A stretch of DNA of 34,662 nt, taken from Oscillospiraceae bacterium (GTDB taxonomy: Bacteria > Bacillota > Clostridia > Oscillospirales > Oscillospiraceae). Under the pieces are notes generated by a model that was not told where the DNA came from, did no database searches, and worked only from the letters and a program-made list of their open reading frames with translations. The stretch is from the NCBI GenBank assembly GCA_021771635.1, contig JAETOQ010000035.1, positions 1-34,662 of the forward strand. Reading direction: 5' to 3'. The number at the start of each line of letters is the position of its first letter. Position 1 is the first letter of the stretch. This document shows positions 8,075 to 15,999 of this stretch, piece by piece. The translations under genes were made by a program, and so were the position numbers.

Positions 8075-9349
8075 CTATGACAGATGGGAGACCGGCTCCT
8101 CAGACGGCAAAAAATACCGCTGTCCGAGCTGAATAAGCTTGCCCTCTTCCACCATATGTTTTAAAATAAGGGTACACTGACGGGCCTCCACATGCAGAAG
8201 CTCCGCCAGCTCCTGGCGGTATGCGCCGTCCACCTGCTCCAGGTGGCGCCGGACCACCTCATACTGCTCCTCCGGCGGGACCACGGTGCCGGTCAGGTAG
8301 TATTTGGAGCCTACCCGCACCAGCTTCCGCTGCTCCGTCAGCCGCCGGAGCCGCTCATAGGCCGAGACCTTCTGCAGGCCAAGCATATCCATGACCTCCC
8401 GCCGGGTGATGGCGCCCTTTTCCGCGGCGTATCGGAGCAGAAGGCCGTCCTCCCGTTCGTGCTTTTCCTCCCGGTTCAGGTCCCGGAGGGTGACGTCCTC
8501 CAGGCCGCCCCGGATCAGCGCCGTCCGGACCAGCTTGGAAAGCCGGGGCTGGTCCATGGGCTTTTTGGAGTTGGGCGTCAGCAGGACATGGCTGTCCGGA
8601 ATGTCCCGGCTGCTCTCCCAGGTCTCTCTCAGGAGCCGCCGCACGGTGCTGCCAAAGGGCACGGCGCGGTCCTCCAGGCGGATGATGCCCTTGTCAAAGT
8701 CCACCTGGTCCCAGGTCAGGGACACGATGTCCCGGACCGGGATCCCCATCTTCCAGGCCAGCCACAATGTCAGGCCCACCGGCGAGTTTCCCTCGGACTG
8801 GAGGACCTTCCACAGGCGGAATTCGTCCACCTGTGGAAGCACCGCCTTTTCCGGCTTCTTCGGAGACATGTAGGCGGAGAATTTGGCGTAGAGCGTGGGC
8901 GCGGACACGCCGCTGACACGGGCGGCGTAGGGCCAGTCGTGCTCTTCCAGCTGGCAGATGATGAAGTCCCGCCGCAGGTCCGCCAGGCTGACGCCGGTCA
9001 GCCCCTCCTGATCCAGGGCGGTTCGGGCAATGCGGGAAATGGACTCCGGCAGCAGCTGTCTGCGGCAGCGCTCCGAGATGACGACAAAGGGGGATACGCT
9101 CCCCCGGAAGTCATACCGCGCCTGCAGGCAGGCCTGGGTCTCCTCATCCAGGGGGATCAGGCGGTCTTCCAGAATGATCTGCCCGCTGGAAAAGGAGATG
9201 TCGTTCCAGGTCAGCTGGCGGATCTCCTCCCGGGTCAGGCCCTGCTTCCAGGCCAGACGCAGGATGATCCCCTCCATATTGCTTTGATTGTTTTCCAGGA
9301 TCCGGGCCATGGCCGCTTTGTCTGGCCGGTTCAAGGTGTTTTTCCCCAC
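8075..9349 (-). CDS. inactive double tyrosine-recombinase-like protein with two winged helices (copy A)
   Basis: 424 aa. Two repeats (about 15-165 and 195-300) have the layout of the tyrosine recombinase catalytic domain: LAWKQGLTREEIRQLTW with a beta hairpin, then LADLRRDF and a closing helix. The catalytic residues are lost: the box I Arg is Thr39, the HxxR His is Ala123, and the nucleophilic Tyr is Phe157; the second repeat is equally degenerate. Residues about 300-355 and 360-420 are two winged helices (VMDMLGLQKVSAYERLRRL; LAELLHVEARQCTLILKHM). The GTG at 9349 is chosen because GAGGAG sits 6 bases before it and it aligns with the GTG start of the paralogue. It probably binds DNA without recombining it. 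The position behind an SLH gene, twice, suggests regulation of that locus (inference). Confidence 0.8.
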   Translation of the reverse strand: MGKNTLNRPDKAAMARILENNQSNMEGIILRLAWKQGLTREEIRQLTWNDISFSSGQIILEDRLIPLDEETQACLQARYDFRGSVSPFVVISERCRRQLLPESISRIARTALDQEGLTGVSLADLRRDFIICQLEEHDWPYAARVSGVSAPTLYAKFSAYMSPKKPEKAVLPQVDEFRLWKVLQSEGNSPVGLTLWLAWKMGIPVRDIVSLTWDQVDFDKGIIRLEDRAVPFGSTVRRLLRETWESSRDIPDSHVLLTPNSKKPMDQPRLSKLVRTALIRGGLEDVTLRDLNREEKHEREDGLLLRYAAEKGAITRREVMDMLGLQKVSAYERLRRLTEQRKLVRVGSKYYLTGTVVPPEEQYEVVRRHLEQVDGAYRQELAELLHVEARQCTLILKHMVEEGKLIQLGQRYFLPSEEPVSHLS

Positions 9350-9675
9350 GTGATACTCCTCATAGCCGTGTTCGGCGCGGAGCGGCCTTTCTGTTATGTT
9401 CGTGTTACATCTGAACCGAACGGTCGGCCGCTTTGGACGTTCCTGGCAAAGAACGCCCACACCTTTCCATGCGACTATGAGATCAGCAGGACAGGACGGC
9501 TGTCGGGGTCTCCCCCGGCAGCCGGTGCGTGAAATGAGCCCGCTGCAGACGTGCCTGCCTTTTGCAGCAAACACTGCATCTTCTCTTTCTATTGGTCTTT
9601 TCGCGGGAGCATTGGAAAGCAAAGTTTCCTGATGTACAGATCCGCGTCAACGGCGCAAATACCCGCCATGCACGC
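9350..9675. other. gap with no supported gene
   Basis: The stretch between the GTG start at 9349 and the RHH gene ending at 9676 holds no credible coding sequence in any frame. It must contain the promoter of the recombinase-like gene, but I see no convincing -35/-10 pair. Confidence 0.5.
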
Positions 9676-9834
9676 TCAGCAGGAGGCCTTCCAGACGTCC
9701 AGACCCCGGGCGATCAGGTCCCGGAGCATCTCGCTCTGCGAATCCTGGCTGTACAGCTCTTTTTTGGCAGCTTCCAGGCTCGCTTCCATATCCTGCGTGA
9801 CAGAGATGGAATAGCGTTTCGTGTCCGCTTTCAT
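9676..9834 (-). CDS. ribbon-helix-helix regulator (52 aa)
   Basis: 52 aa, an Arc/CopG-type RHH protein: an N-terminal beta strand (TKRYSISVTQ), then helix A (MEASLEAAKKELYS) and helix B (SQSEMLRDLIARGLDVW). The ATG at 9834 is preceded by GGGAGGTGA. It is transcribed away from a second RHH gene at 9977, from a perfect consensus promoter overlapped by inverted repeats. RHH proteins of this size act as dimers or higher oligomers on short palindromes, often as autorepressors or antitoxins. No toxin-like partner is adjacent, so a plain autoregulator is more likely. Confidence 0.8.
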   Translation of the reverse strand: MKADTKRYSISVTQDMEASLEAAKKELYSQDSQSEMLRDLIARGLDVWKASC

Positions 9835-9852
9835 ACCCCTTCACCTCCCTTT

Positions 9853-9957
9853 CGGTTCAGTGATTCAGTGAACCTTTTCAATCAAATTATAGTGGTTCAC
9901 TGAATCTATGTCAAGAATAAGTTAACCTTTACACCAGTGGTTCACTGGTTGTATAAT
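9853..9957. promoter_or_regulatory. divergent RHH promoters with GGTTCACTGAA operators
   Basis: Leftward promoter: TTGACA (9909-9914), 17 bases, TATAAT (9886-9891). Rightward promoter: TTTACA (9928-9933), 18 bases, TATAAT (9952-9957). Operators: perfect 13-bp arms GATTCAGTGAACC and GGTTCACTGAATC (9862-9904) cover the left promoter, and CCAGTGGTTCACTGG fills the spacer of the right one. A further TTCAGTGA copy sits at 9856-9863. The 11-mer GTGGTTCACTG occurs at 9892 and 9937 and again at 3321. Confidence 0.85.
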
Positions 9958-9976
9958 AGATCCTGAGGTGATGATT

Positions 9977-10177
9977 ATGGCAACCAACAGGGCGCGCTAC
10001 ACAGTATCGGTGGACGACAAAATGTTTCAGCAGATCGAGGACTTCCGCTTTGAACGCCGCTTTCAGACACGCTCAGAGGCGACCGTGGAACTCATTCGCC
10101 TGGGACTTGCAGCTTTGGAAGCAGGGCAGGGAACACGTCCCAAACGTGAGGAGCCGCAGGAAGATCCAGAGCAGTGA
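9977..10177 (+). CDS. ribbon-helix-helix regulator (66 aa)
   Basis: 66 aa, second RHH protein: strand ARYTVSVDDKM, helix A FQQIEDFRFERRF, helix B SEATVELIRLGLAALEA, then a charged tail (KREEPQEDPEQ). ATG 9977 is chosen over 9971 because GAGGTG lies 6 bases before 9977 and directly abuts 9971. Divergent from the 52-aa RHH gene. Overlap of its -35/-10 spacer by CCAGTGGTTCACTGG implies repression by one or both RHH proteins. The same site occurs before the tail-fibre-like gene at 3370, so it may be part of a two-regulator switch over that gene (inference). Confidence 0.8.
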   Translation: MATNRARYTVSVDDKMFQQIEDFRFERRFQTRSEATVELIRLGLAALEAGQGTRPKREEPQEDPEQ

Positions 10178-10689
10178 CCGCTCCGGTATCTCCACGCTTT
10201 CAGCAGGCATCGCCGCATGCCGGTGACCACGATCCATTCGTTTTGTCCGCCAGTCTGCCAGCTAACTGCCTCGTCTGAGCAGCAATCCTGTTCTGCTTGA
10301 CAGCAAACGCGATCCCATCCGCCGCGTCTGCTGATTTTTCCAGATGATCTTCACCGATACAATAGCGCCGCAAAAGTGGGGGCAGTGATCCGGCAGCGGG
10401 GAACTGCCCCCTACGATTTGCGCACGGTCTTTTTCAGAAACAGCGGGCGGCGCCGCGGCTTTTTCTTGCTTTCCGGCATGCCGCACCTTATAATATTCAG
10501 TGGATCAACCGCGAAACGGTTGATCCAGAGGACCGGAAAACGTCAAGGATTTTTGATCAGGGCGGCGCCGTGCATCCGTGCGGAGCCGCCGCGCCCGTTA
10601 TGCCGGCCGGGGCCGTCCCCCGCAGGCGGACGAGGCCCCACCATCGCCCCATGGCGATGGGCATCCGCGTGATTTCAGGAGGTTTCCCT
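10178..10689 (+). other. non-coding stretch with hairpins and a promoter for the glycosyltransferase
   Basis: No credible gene. It contains a long-looped hairpin with GGGGGCAGT arms (10377-10411), then a promoter TTGCTT (10466-10471), 17 bases, TATAAT (10489-10494). Immediately after the expected transcription start is a perfect 10-bp hairpin (10502-10511 with 10517-10526), so the glycosyltransferase mRNA would begin with this stem and have a ~190-nt leader. Confidence 0.6.
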
Positions 10690-12003
10690 ATGGCGCCCAC
10701 CGTCAGTATCATCGTACCTGTATACAATGCCGAGCGCTCTATCGCCCGCTGCGTGGACAGCATCCTGAGCCAGCAGTTCACCGACTTCGAGCTGCTGCTG
10801 GTGGATGACGGCAGCCGGGACGGCTCCGGAGCCATCTGCGACGGCTACGCCGCCGCGGACTCCCGCGTCCGTGTCATCCACAAGGAGAACACCGGCGTAT
10901 CCGACACCCGGAACCTGGGCATCGCCCAGGCCCGGGGCACCTATCTTCAATTTCTGGACAGCGACGACTGGATCACGCCGGATGCCACCAAGCTCCTGGT
11001 GCAGACGGCGGAGGCCCACAGCTGCGACCTGGTCATCTCGGACTTTTACCGGGTGGTGGGGGAGCGTGTCTCCCGCAAGGGAGACATCGACGAGGACCGC
11101 ACCCTGACCCGGGAGGAATACGCCGCCCACATGATGGAGCAGCCCGCCGATTTTTACTACGGCGTGCTCTGGAACAAGCTCTACCGCCGGGACATCGTGG
11201 CCGACCACGGCCTGCGGATGGACCCCGACATCAGCTGGTGCGAGGACTTCCTCTTCAATCTGGAATACATCCGCCACGCGGAGCGGTTTTACGCCCTTCA
11301 GGTCCCCATCTACTACTATGTCAAGACCAAGGGCTCCCTTGCCAGCCAGAGCCTGAGCATCACCAAGACCATCCGTATGAAGCTCATGCTTTTCGAGTAC
11401 TACAACCAGTTTTACAAGTCGGTGTTCGACGAGGAGGAGTACGAGAAGTGCCGCCTGAAGGTCTACCGCTTCCTGCTGGACGCCGCCAGCGACGGCGCGG
11501 TGCCGCCCCTGCCCGGCTCCAAGAAGCTGGGGGACGAGCGGGTCAGCGTCAGCCGGTCGGCCATCACAGGGGAGGGCGTTCTGGCGGACGCCTTCCGGGA
11601 GCGGAAGCTGCTGGAGCAGCATTTGGAATCCGCCGCCCTGCGAAACGGCATGACTCTGCAGGAGGCCCGGCTGCTGTTGGCTCTCAGCGAGCTGACGGCG
11701 GTCCCCAGCCGAAAGGACCTGGCGGACTTCGTATACCTGTCCCGTAGCGCCCTCTCCATGAGCCTGCAAAGGCTGGCGGGCCGGGGGTGGATCAGCGCGG
11801 AGGACATCCGGGACGGCGCTGACGGGAAGCGGCGGTTCCAGGTGGAGGTCCTGCCCGCCGCCCGCCCGGTGCTGGAGGACCTGCGGGAGGCCCAGCGGAA
11901 TTATACCCAGGCCCGGCTGAACGGCTTTTCCCAGGACGAGCTGGAGGCGTACACTCGTCTCATGGACAAGGCCCGGGAGAACACCCGGCGGGCGCTCCAA
12001 TAG
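10690..12003 (+). CDS. GT2 glycosyltransferase fused to a MarR-type winged helix
   Basis: 437 aa. Residues 1-270 are a GT-A family 2 glycosyltransferase: TVSIIVPVYNAERSIARCVD at the N-terminus, LLLVDDGSRDGSG, ENTGVSDTRNLG and the metal-binding FLDSDDW near residue 92, then the acceptor-side WCEDFLFN. From about 277 a helical linker leads into a MarR-like domain (LLLALSELTAVPSRKDLADF with the recognition segment LSRSALSMSLQRLAGRGWIS, then a wing DGADGKRRFQV). The two halves are in one uninterrupted frame. AGGAGG lies 7 bases before ATG 10690; the in-frame start at 10570 lacks one. No membrane segment. It probably adds sugar to a wall or surface glycan while the MarR part binds DNA or has become a protein-interaction domain. 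It sits between the two SLH modules. Confidence 0.85.
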   Translation: MAPTVSIIVPVYNAERSIARCVDSILSQQFTDFELLLVDDGSRDGSGAICDGYAAADSRVRVIHKENTGVSDTRNLGIAQARGTYLQFLDSDDWITPDATKLLVQTAEAHSCDLVISDFYRVVGERVSRKGDIDEDRTLTREEYAAHMMEQPADFYYGVLWNKLYRRDIVADHGLRMDPDISWCEDFLFNLEYIRHAERFYALQVPIYYYVKTKGSLASQSLSITKTIRMKLMLFEYYNQFYKSVFDEEEYEKCRLKVYRFLLDAASDGAVPPLPGSKKLGDERVSVSRSAITGEGVLADAFRERKLLEQHLESAALRNGMTLQEARLLLALSELTAVPSRKDLADFVYLSRSALSMSLQRLAGRGWISAEDIRDGADGKRRFQVEVLPAARPVLEDLREAQRNYTQARLNGFSQDELEAYTRLMDKARENTRRALQ

Positions 12004-12015
12004 GGGCAAAAAAAG

Positions 12016-12048
12016 ACGGTCTCCGGCGTGTGCCGGGGGCCGTTTTTT
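12016..12048 (+). terminator. terminator of the GT2-MarR gene
   Basis: ACGG..CCGGC / GCCGG..CCGT stem followed by TTTTTT, 12 bases after the stop at 12003. Confidence 0.85.
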
Positions 12049-12065
12049 GGTGTGGGAAAATTTTT

Positions 12066-12091
12066 TGATGCATCAGATGGTGCAATTGCAC
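12066..12091. promoter_or_regulatory. twin palindromes before tail-like gene B
   Basis: TGATGCATCA (12066-12075) and GTGCAATTGCAC (12080-12091) are perfect palindromes five bases apart. They stand where the RHH operator stands before copy A, after a similar ATGGTG lead-in, but the sequence differs, implying a different regulator. Confidence 0.45.
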
Positions 12092-12162
12092 AGCCCCCCG
12101 GCGGACCGTTCCACTTGAACAGGGGCTAGTCAACTCCGGGAATTTTTCGGAGGATTTGACAC

Positions 12163-12816
12163 ATGAACAAAACAGAGAAATACCAGCTGAACCAGTGGGA
12201 ACTGACGGACCGCATCCAAATGGAGGATTTCAACAGCGACAACGCAAAAATAGACGCCGCGCTGGCGGAGCAGGCGGCGGCACTGGACACCAAGGCCAGC
12301 AAGGCGGAGCTGGCGGCGGAACAGACCGCCAGGATCAACGCTGACAAGGCGGAAAAAGCCGCCCGGGAGGCGGCGGTGGCGGCCCAGCTCAGCACCCTGC
12401 GAAGCGAAAACATGTGGGTAAAGCTGGGGGAGGTAACGCTCACGCAGGCAGGTCCCCAGATGAGCATCACCGTGGCAAACGTGGAGCGGTACGCCCGCAT
12501 TTGGGGCCAGTACACGCTGCACGGGCCGAAGGTGGTCTCTTGTTCGTTAGGCACGGTCTTTTCTTTGGACCTGCTTGAGCTGGATGCTTACAACAGCACC
12601 CTGTCCATCGGCACAATGGATATCATCTGCTGCGGCAGCACGGCGTATTTTTGCACAGAGTCCCATACCAACGATGGGCAGCACACCTGGGGCCATTCTG
12701 ACAGCTCTCTGCGTGCGAATTCCGGCCTAAGCGGCTCCACCGAGTTCAAGGTGTTCACCGAAGACGCGGATCTCGCCGCCGGAGCGTATATGGTGCTGTA
12801 CGGGCTGAAAAAGTAA
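12163..12816 (+). CDS. small phage tail-fibre-like protein (copy B)
   Basis: 217 aa, paralogue of the protein at 3370. Residues 3-35 carry the shared motif (KYQLNQWELTDRIQMEDFN, then AKIDAAL). Residues about 35-85 form an Ala/Glu-rich coiled coil (ALDTKASKAELAAEQTARIN...), typical of trimeric fibre shafts, which copy A lacks. The last ~115 residues are a beta-rich, Ser/Thr/Gly-rich domain unlike the copy A tip. No signal peptide. GGAGG lies 8 bases before the ATG. Its stop codon TAA is the first base triplet of an inserted inverted-repeat element. Swapped tips on a conserved attachment motif fit a binding-specificity protein, but no other phage gene is near. Confidence 0.72.
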   Translation: MNKTEKYQLNQWELTDRIQMEDFNSDNAKIDAALAEQAAALDTKASKAELAAEQTARINADKAEKAAREAAVAAQLSTLRSENMWVKLGEVTLTQAGPQMSITVANVERYARIWGQYTLHGPKVVSCSLGTVFSLDLLELDAYNSTLSIGTMDIICCGSTAYFCTESHTNDGQHTWGHSDSSLRANSGLSGSTEFKVFTEDADLAAGAYMVLYGLKK

Positions 12817-12932
12817 TACTAATTCTTGATAAAACCATTTAGTTTCATCAAGAATGGAAACGGTGCAAAATGCGTCTCATAAGAACTTGACGCGCCCCGG
12901 CGCTATAAAAAGCTTTTTAACAAGTTCTAGTA
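12817..12932 (+). mobile_element. MITE-like structured element, copy 1 (116 bp)
   Basis: Ends are imperfect inverted repeats (TACTAATTCTTGATAAAA at the left; TACTAGAACTTGTTAAAA reading in from the right). TAA directly repeated at 12814-12816 and 12933-12935 looks like a 3-bp target duplication, and the left TAA is the stop codon of the tail-like gene. Inside are a hairpin TTCTTGAT/ATCAAGAA, the conserved core GTCTCATAAGAACTTGACG, a GCGCC/GGCGC stem and AAAAAGCTTTTT. No coding capacity. Confidence 0.75.
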
Positions 12933-12938
12933 TAAAAG

Positions 12939-12968
12939 AAGCCCCCCGGACTTGCGTCCGGGGGGCTT
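12939..12968. terminator. terminator shared by tail-like gene B and SLH gene B
   Basis: A 13-bp stem (12939-12951 with 12956-12968). On the minus strand it is followed by CTTTTATA, so it ends SLH gene B; it also lies just beyond the inserted element after tail-like gene B. Confidence 0.8.
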
Positions 12969-13002
12969 GCTTCGTATCAGATCAAATCTGATCTCGCGGG
13001 AA

Positions 13003-15999
13003 TTAGTAGGTCAGGGTGCAGGAGCCGATGCCATCAATGGTGATGGTGGCGCGGGCGCCGATGACCACAGAACCCTGGGCAAAGTGGACCTTCAGGAAGC
13101 CAGCACCCTTAAGAGCGGCGTTGGTGTCCTGGCCGTCACCGTGGACAGCCGTGTAGTCCAGGATGTTCAGTGCGATGGGGAAGCCGTCCTCAGTAACAGG
13201 CTCGAAGGTCTGGCCAGCGGTCTTCATGGAGATGTCCTTCACGCTGATATCCAGCTCATCCAGATCATCAACAGTCAGCCACTCGTCATTGGTCAGATCA
13301 CCCTCCTTGTTATAGGTATGCTTCACGATAGCGATCTGAACGTTGCCCTTGGTGCTGCCAGCCCAGGCATGAAGATCATACTCAGGCTTCTCCTCGGGCT
13401 CATCAGGCTCATTCGCTTCCACATCCACAGAGTAGATGTAGACCAGCTCGGCGTACTCATCGTCGCTCTCAATGACCTGGACGTACTTGGTGTAGCCGTC
13501 CTCGGCCTTCATGTCCTTAATGTCGCCATCGGAGATGGTGATCTTATCCCAAGTGTCGACATCGTCGAACTTGCCGCCCTTCTCCAGCTCGATGTCAACC
13601 GTCACAAAGACAGTCTCGTCATCGCAGTCGAACTGATAGAGCTTGTTGGAGTCGCTCTTGGTCCAGAAGGCATCATCGCCCACAGCGGTGGGTGTGACAA
13701 CGTCCGTCTTCACGACCTCGATCTCGGTGATGTACTGCTCATCGATGGTCTTGGTGGCCTTGTACAGGACGCCCGCCTTCAAAACGGTGTCCTTAGCGGC
13801 GTCATAGGAGACGTACACGCTGGTCTTCTCGCCGTTGACATAGGCCTTGCTGTACTCCCAGTAATGGTCGCCGTCATACTTCAGAGACTCACGGGTGGTC
13901 TTTTCCAGCATGAAGTAGGTGCTGTCCTTATCGTAGATGTCGCCCTCCAGGATGAACACAACGTCAGCGATCTTGCCGTCCAGGACATAGGCCAGCTGGG
14001 CGTTGTCAACGTTGGGGACCTCGTCATAGCCCACATAGGCCTTGTCGTTCTCCACGTCAACGAAGATGGTCTTCTTGTCAACAATGAAGGTGGTGCCGTT
14101 GGCGGTGACATAAGCCTTGCCGTTGTTGATCTTGGCATCGGGCTTCTCAACAAGCTTGCCGTCCTTGCCCTTCTCAGGCAGGAACTTGGTTTCGACCTGA
14201 GTCAGGGTGTACACGCCCTTGTCGCTGGCGGAATACTTCCAGATCAGCTCGTCGATGTTGGTCATCTTGCCAACACTGCCCTCATAAGTCTTGTCAGTCC
14301 AAGCGATGGCGACATCGTCGGCCTTCTTGTTCATGGGCTTATACTTGTTCTTCAGGTCGACCTTGGCGGTGGTGCCGTCGTCCAGAGTGACCTTGGCCAC
14401 CCAGTCCTTCAGCTCCTCGTCGGAGTCCTTCACCCACAGGTACTTGGAGGCATCCTCCTCAGCCTTCTCAAAGGCCAGGACGTAGCCGTTGGGATCCAGG
14501 TACAGAACATACTCCTCGTTCAGCTCGGGATGGACCTTCACGCCCTGGTCATCCAGGTCATAGACCATGTGATCCTGCTGATCGAACTTGGCGGAATCGT
14601 CGCCGTCGGTGTAGACATACTTGGCGCCGTCGGCACGCAGATAGGTGTTGCCGTACTTGCCCTTCACGACCTCTTCCTTGTCGTTCTCGACGCGGGTGAC
14701 CTCGGCGGTGACGGTGTCAGGCTCGAAGACCTCGCCGATGACGTTGTCCTTCTCGTCCTCGTCATAGTCCACGGTGAAGACAACATAGTCGTCCTCTTCG
14801 TAGCCCTCGACATAGAAGGTCTTGTCATCCAGCTTGGCGCCGTCGGACAGAATCTTCACGGTGATGTACTCGCCGTCGTCGTCGGTCTTGACCTTGGTGA
14901 CCTGGCCCAGATAGTGGTTGTACTCGATCACGGTGACGGTCTCTTCATCGATGTCCACATAGACCTCGGTGACGGTGCCTTCGCCGGTGTAGTCGTACTC
15001 GTCATCAGAGCCCTTCACAGGCAGAACGATCTGCTTGCCGGCAACTTCCTGGCCGTTGACAAACACGGTCCAGTCATAGTCCTCGATAACGCCCTTGCCC
15101 AGATCCTTGTACACGTCGCCGGAGTCAGTGCCCTCGGTGTAGACGTAGGTAGGATCGATGGAGGTGTAGGTGCCGATCTCGGACTTCTTCAGCTTCCAGG
15201 TGTTGGCGGGACGGCCATAGATGCCGTTGCCGATCTCCAGCTCCAGGTTGGCGAAGTACTTTTCAGCGAACTGAACGTAGCCGTCGTCCTTGATGTTGCC
15301 GTCGGCCTTGGAGGCAATGTTCCACTTCACGTCGTTGGCAACGGAGTTGCCCACGACAACGGTGGCGCCGTTCACGTTGGCGGTGATCTTGGCGTCATAG
15401 TCCACCATGGTGCTCTTCAGGGTGTTCAGAGCATACAGGCAGGCCTGCTCACGGGTGGCATAGTCGGTGCCGTTCAGCTCGCCGTCCAGGCCCTTGGTCA
15501 GGCCGGTGGCCAGCGCCTGCTTGGCAACCTGGATGGACCAGTTGTCACCGATGTAGCCTTCGATCTCGGCATTGTAGCCCAGAGCGCCCAGCAGCATCTT
15601 CAGGAACGCATAGTTGGTCAGGGTAGCGGCGGGACGGAAGGTGCCGTCAGCGTAGCCGGAGATGATACCCTGCTGCTGGCAGTAAGCGATGTAGCCAGCG
15701 AAGGTGTGGTTCGTCGGCACGTCCTTGTAGGGAGCCGTGTCGGCGGACAGAGCAGAGGCGGTGGTGGGGCCAAGGATCAGGTTGCAGATGATCTTGGCGG
15801 CAGCACCACGGGTCAGGCTGCCCTGGGGATTGAAGGAACCGTCGGCATAGCCGTCGATGACCTTCAGAGCGGACATCACGTCAACAGCTTCTTCATAGTT
15901 GATCTTGCTGTCATCGGTGAAGTCCTTGGCGCCGGCGCTGATGGTGACCAGGGACATGGTCATAACCAGAGCCAGAACCAGAGAAAGGAACTTCTTCAT
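13003..15999 (-). CDS. large secreted SLH-domain surface protein (copy B)
   Basis: 998 aa. Signal peptide 1-24 (MKKFLSLVLALVMTMSLVTI, then SAGA-KD) and three SLH repeats to about residue 205 are nearly identical to copy A. The acidic middle is also shared block by block (EGYEEDDYVVFTVDYDEDE, GYDEVPN, EGDIYDKDSTYF) up to about residue 856, where homology stops at AELVYIY. The last ~140 residues are a Glu/Pro linker (EPDEPEEKPEYDL) and a domain not found in copy A. Start 15999 has AAAGGAGG; an upstream in-frame ATG at 16050 would put residues before the signal peptide and is rejected. Wall-anchored S-layer-like or adhesive protein; Asp/Glu density suggests calcium binding (inference). Confidence 0.92.
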   Translation of the reverse strand: MKKFLSLVLALVMTMSLVTISAGAKDFTDDSKINYEEAVDVMSALKVIDGYADGSFNPQGSLTRGAAAKIICNLILGPTTASALSADTAPYKDVPTNHTFAGYIAYCQQQGIISGYADGTFRPAATLTNYAFLKMLLGALGYNAEIEGYIGDNWSIQVAKQALATGLTKGLDGELNGTDYATREQACLYALNTLKSTMVDYDAKITANVNGATVVVGNSVANDVKWNIASKADGNIKDDGYVQFAEKYFANLELEIGNGIYGRPANTWKLKKSEIGTYTSIDPTYVYTEGTDSGDVYKDLGKGVIEDYDWTVFVNGQEVAGKQIVLPVKGSDDEYDYTGEGTVTEVYVDIDEETVTVIEYNHYLGQVTKVKTDDDGEYITVKILSDGAKLDDKTFYVEGYEEDDYVVFTVDYDEDEKDNVIGEVFEPDTVTAEVTRVENDKEEVVKGKYGNTYLRADGAKYVYTDGDDSAKFDQQDHMVYDLDDQGVKVHPELNEEYVLYLDPNGYVLAFEKAEEDASKYLWVKDSDEELKDWVAKVTLDDGTTAKVDLKNKYKPMNKKADDVAIAWTDKTYEGSVGKMTNIDELIWKYSASDKGVYTLTQVETKFLPEKGKDGKLVEKPDAKINNGKAYVTANGTTFIVDKKTIFVDVENDKAYVGYDEVPNVDNAQLAYVLDGKIADVVFILEGDIYDKDSTYFMLEKTTRESLKYDGDHYWEYSKAYVNGEKTSVYVSYDAAKDTVLKAGVLYKATKTIDEQYITEIEVVKTDVVTPTAVGDDAFWTKSDSNKLYQFDCDDETVFVTVDIELEKGGKFDDVDTWDKITISDGDIKDMKAEDGYTKYVQVIESDDEYAELVYIYSVDVEANEPDEPEEKPEYDLHAWAGSTKGNVQIAIVKHTYNKEGDLTNDEWLTVDDLDELDISVKDISMKTAGQTFEPVTEDGFPIALNILDYTAVHGDGQDTNAALKGAGFLKVHFAQGSVVIGARATITIDGIGSCTLTY

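Noticed and set aside
8075-9349. Active integrase and therefore an integrated prophage or island boundary
   Set aside because: Catalytic Arg, His and Tyr are replaced in both repeats and in the paralogue; no attachment repeats or tRNA target seen.
9676-10177. RHH pair as a toxin-antitoxin system
   Set aside because: Both partners are RHH proteins and transcribed divergently; no toxin-like gene adjoins either.
10262-10672. Small open frames before the glycosyltransferase
   Set aside because: Overlapping on both strands, no ribosome sites, low-complexity Ala/Pro/Arg content; the stretch holds a promoter and hairpins instead.
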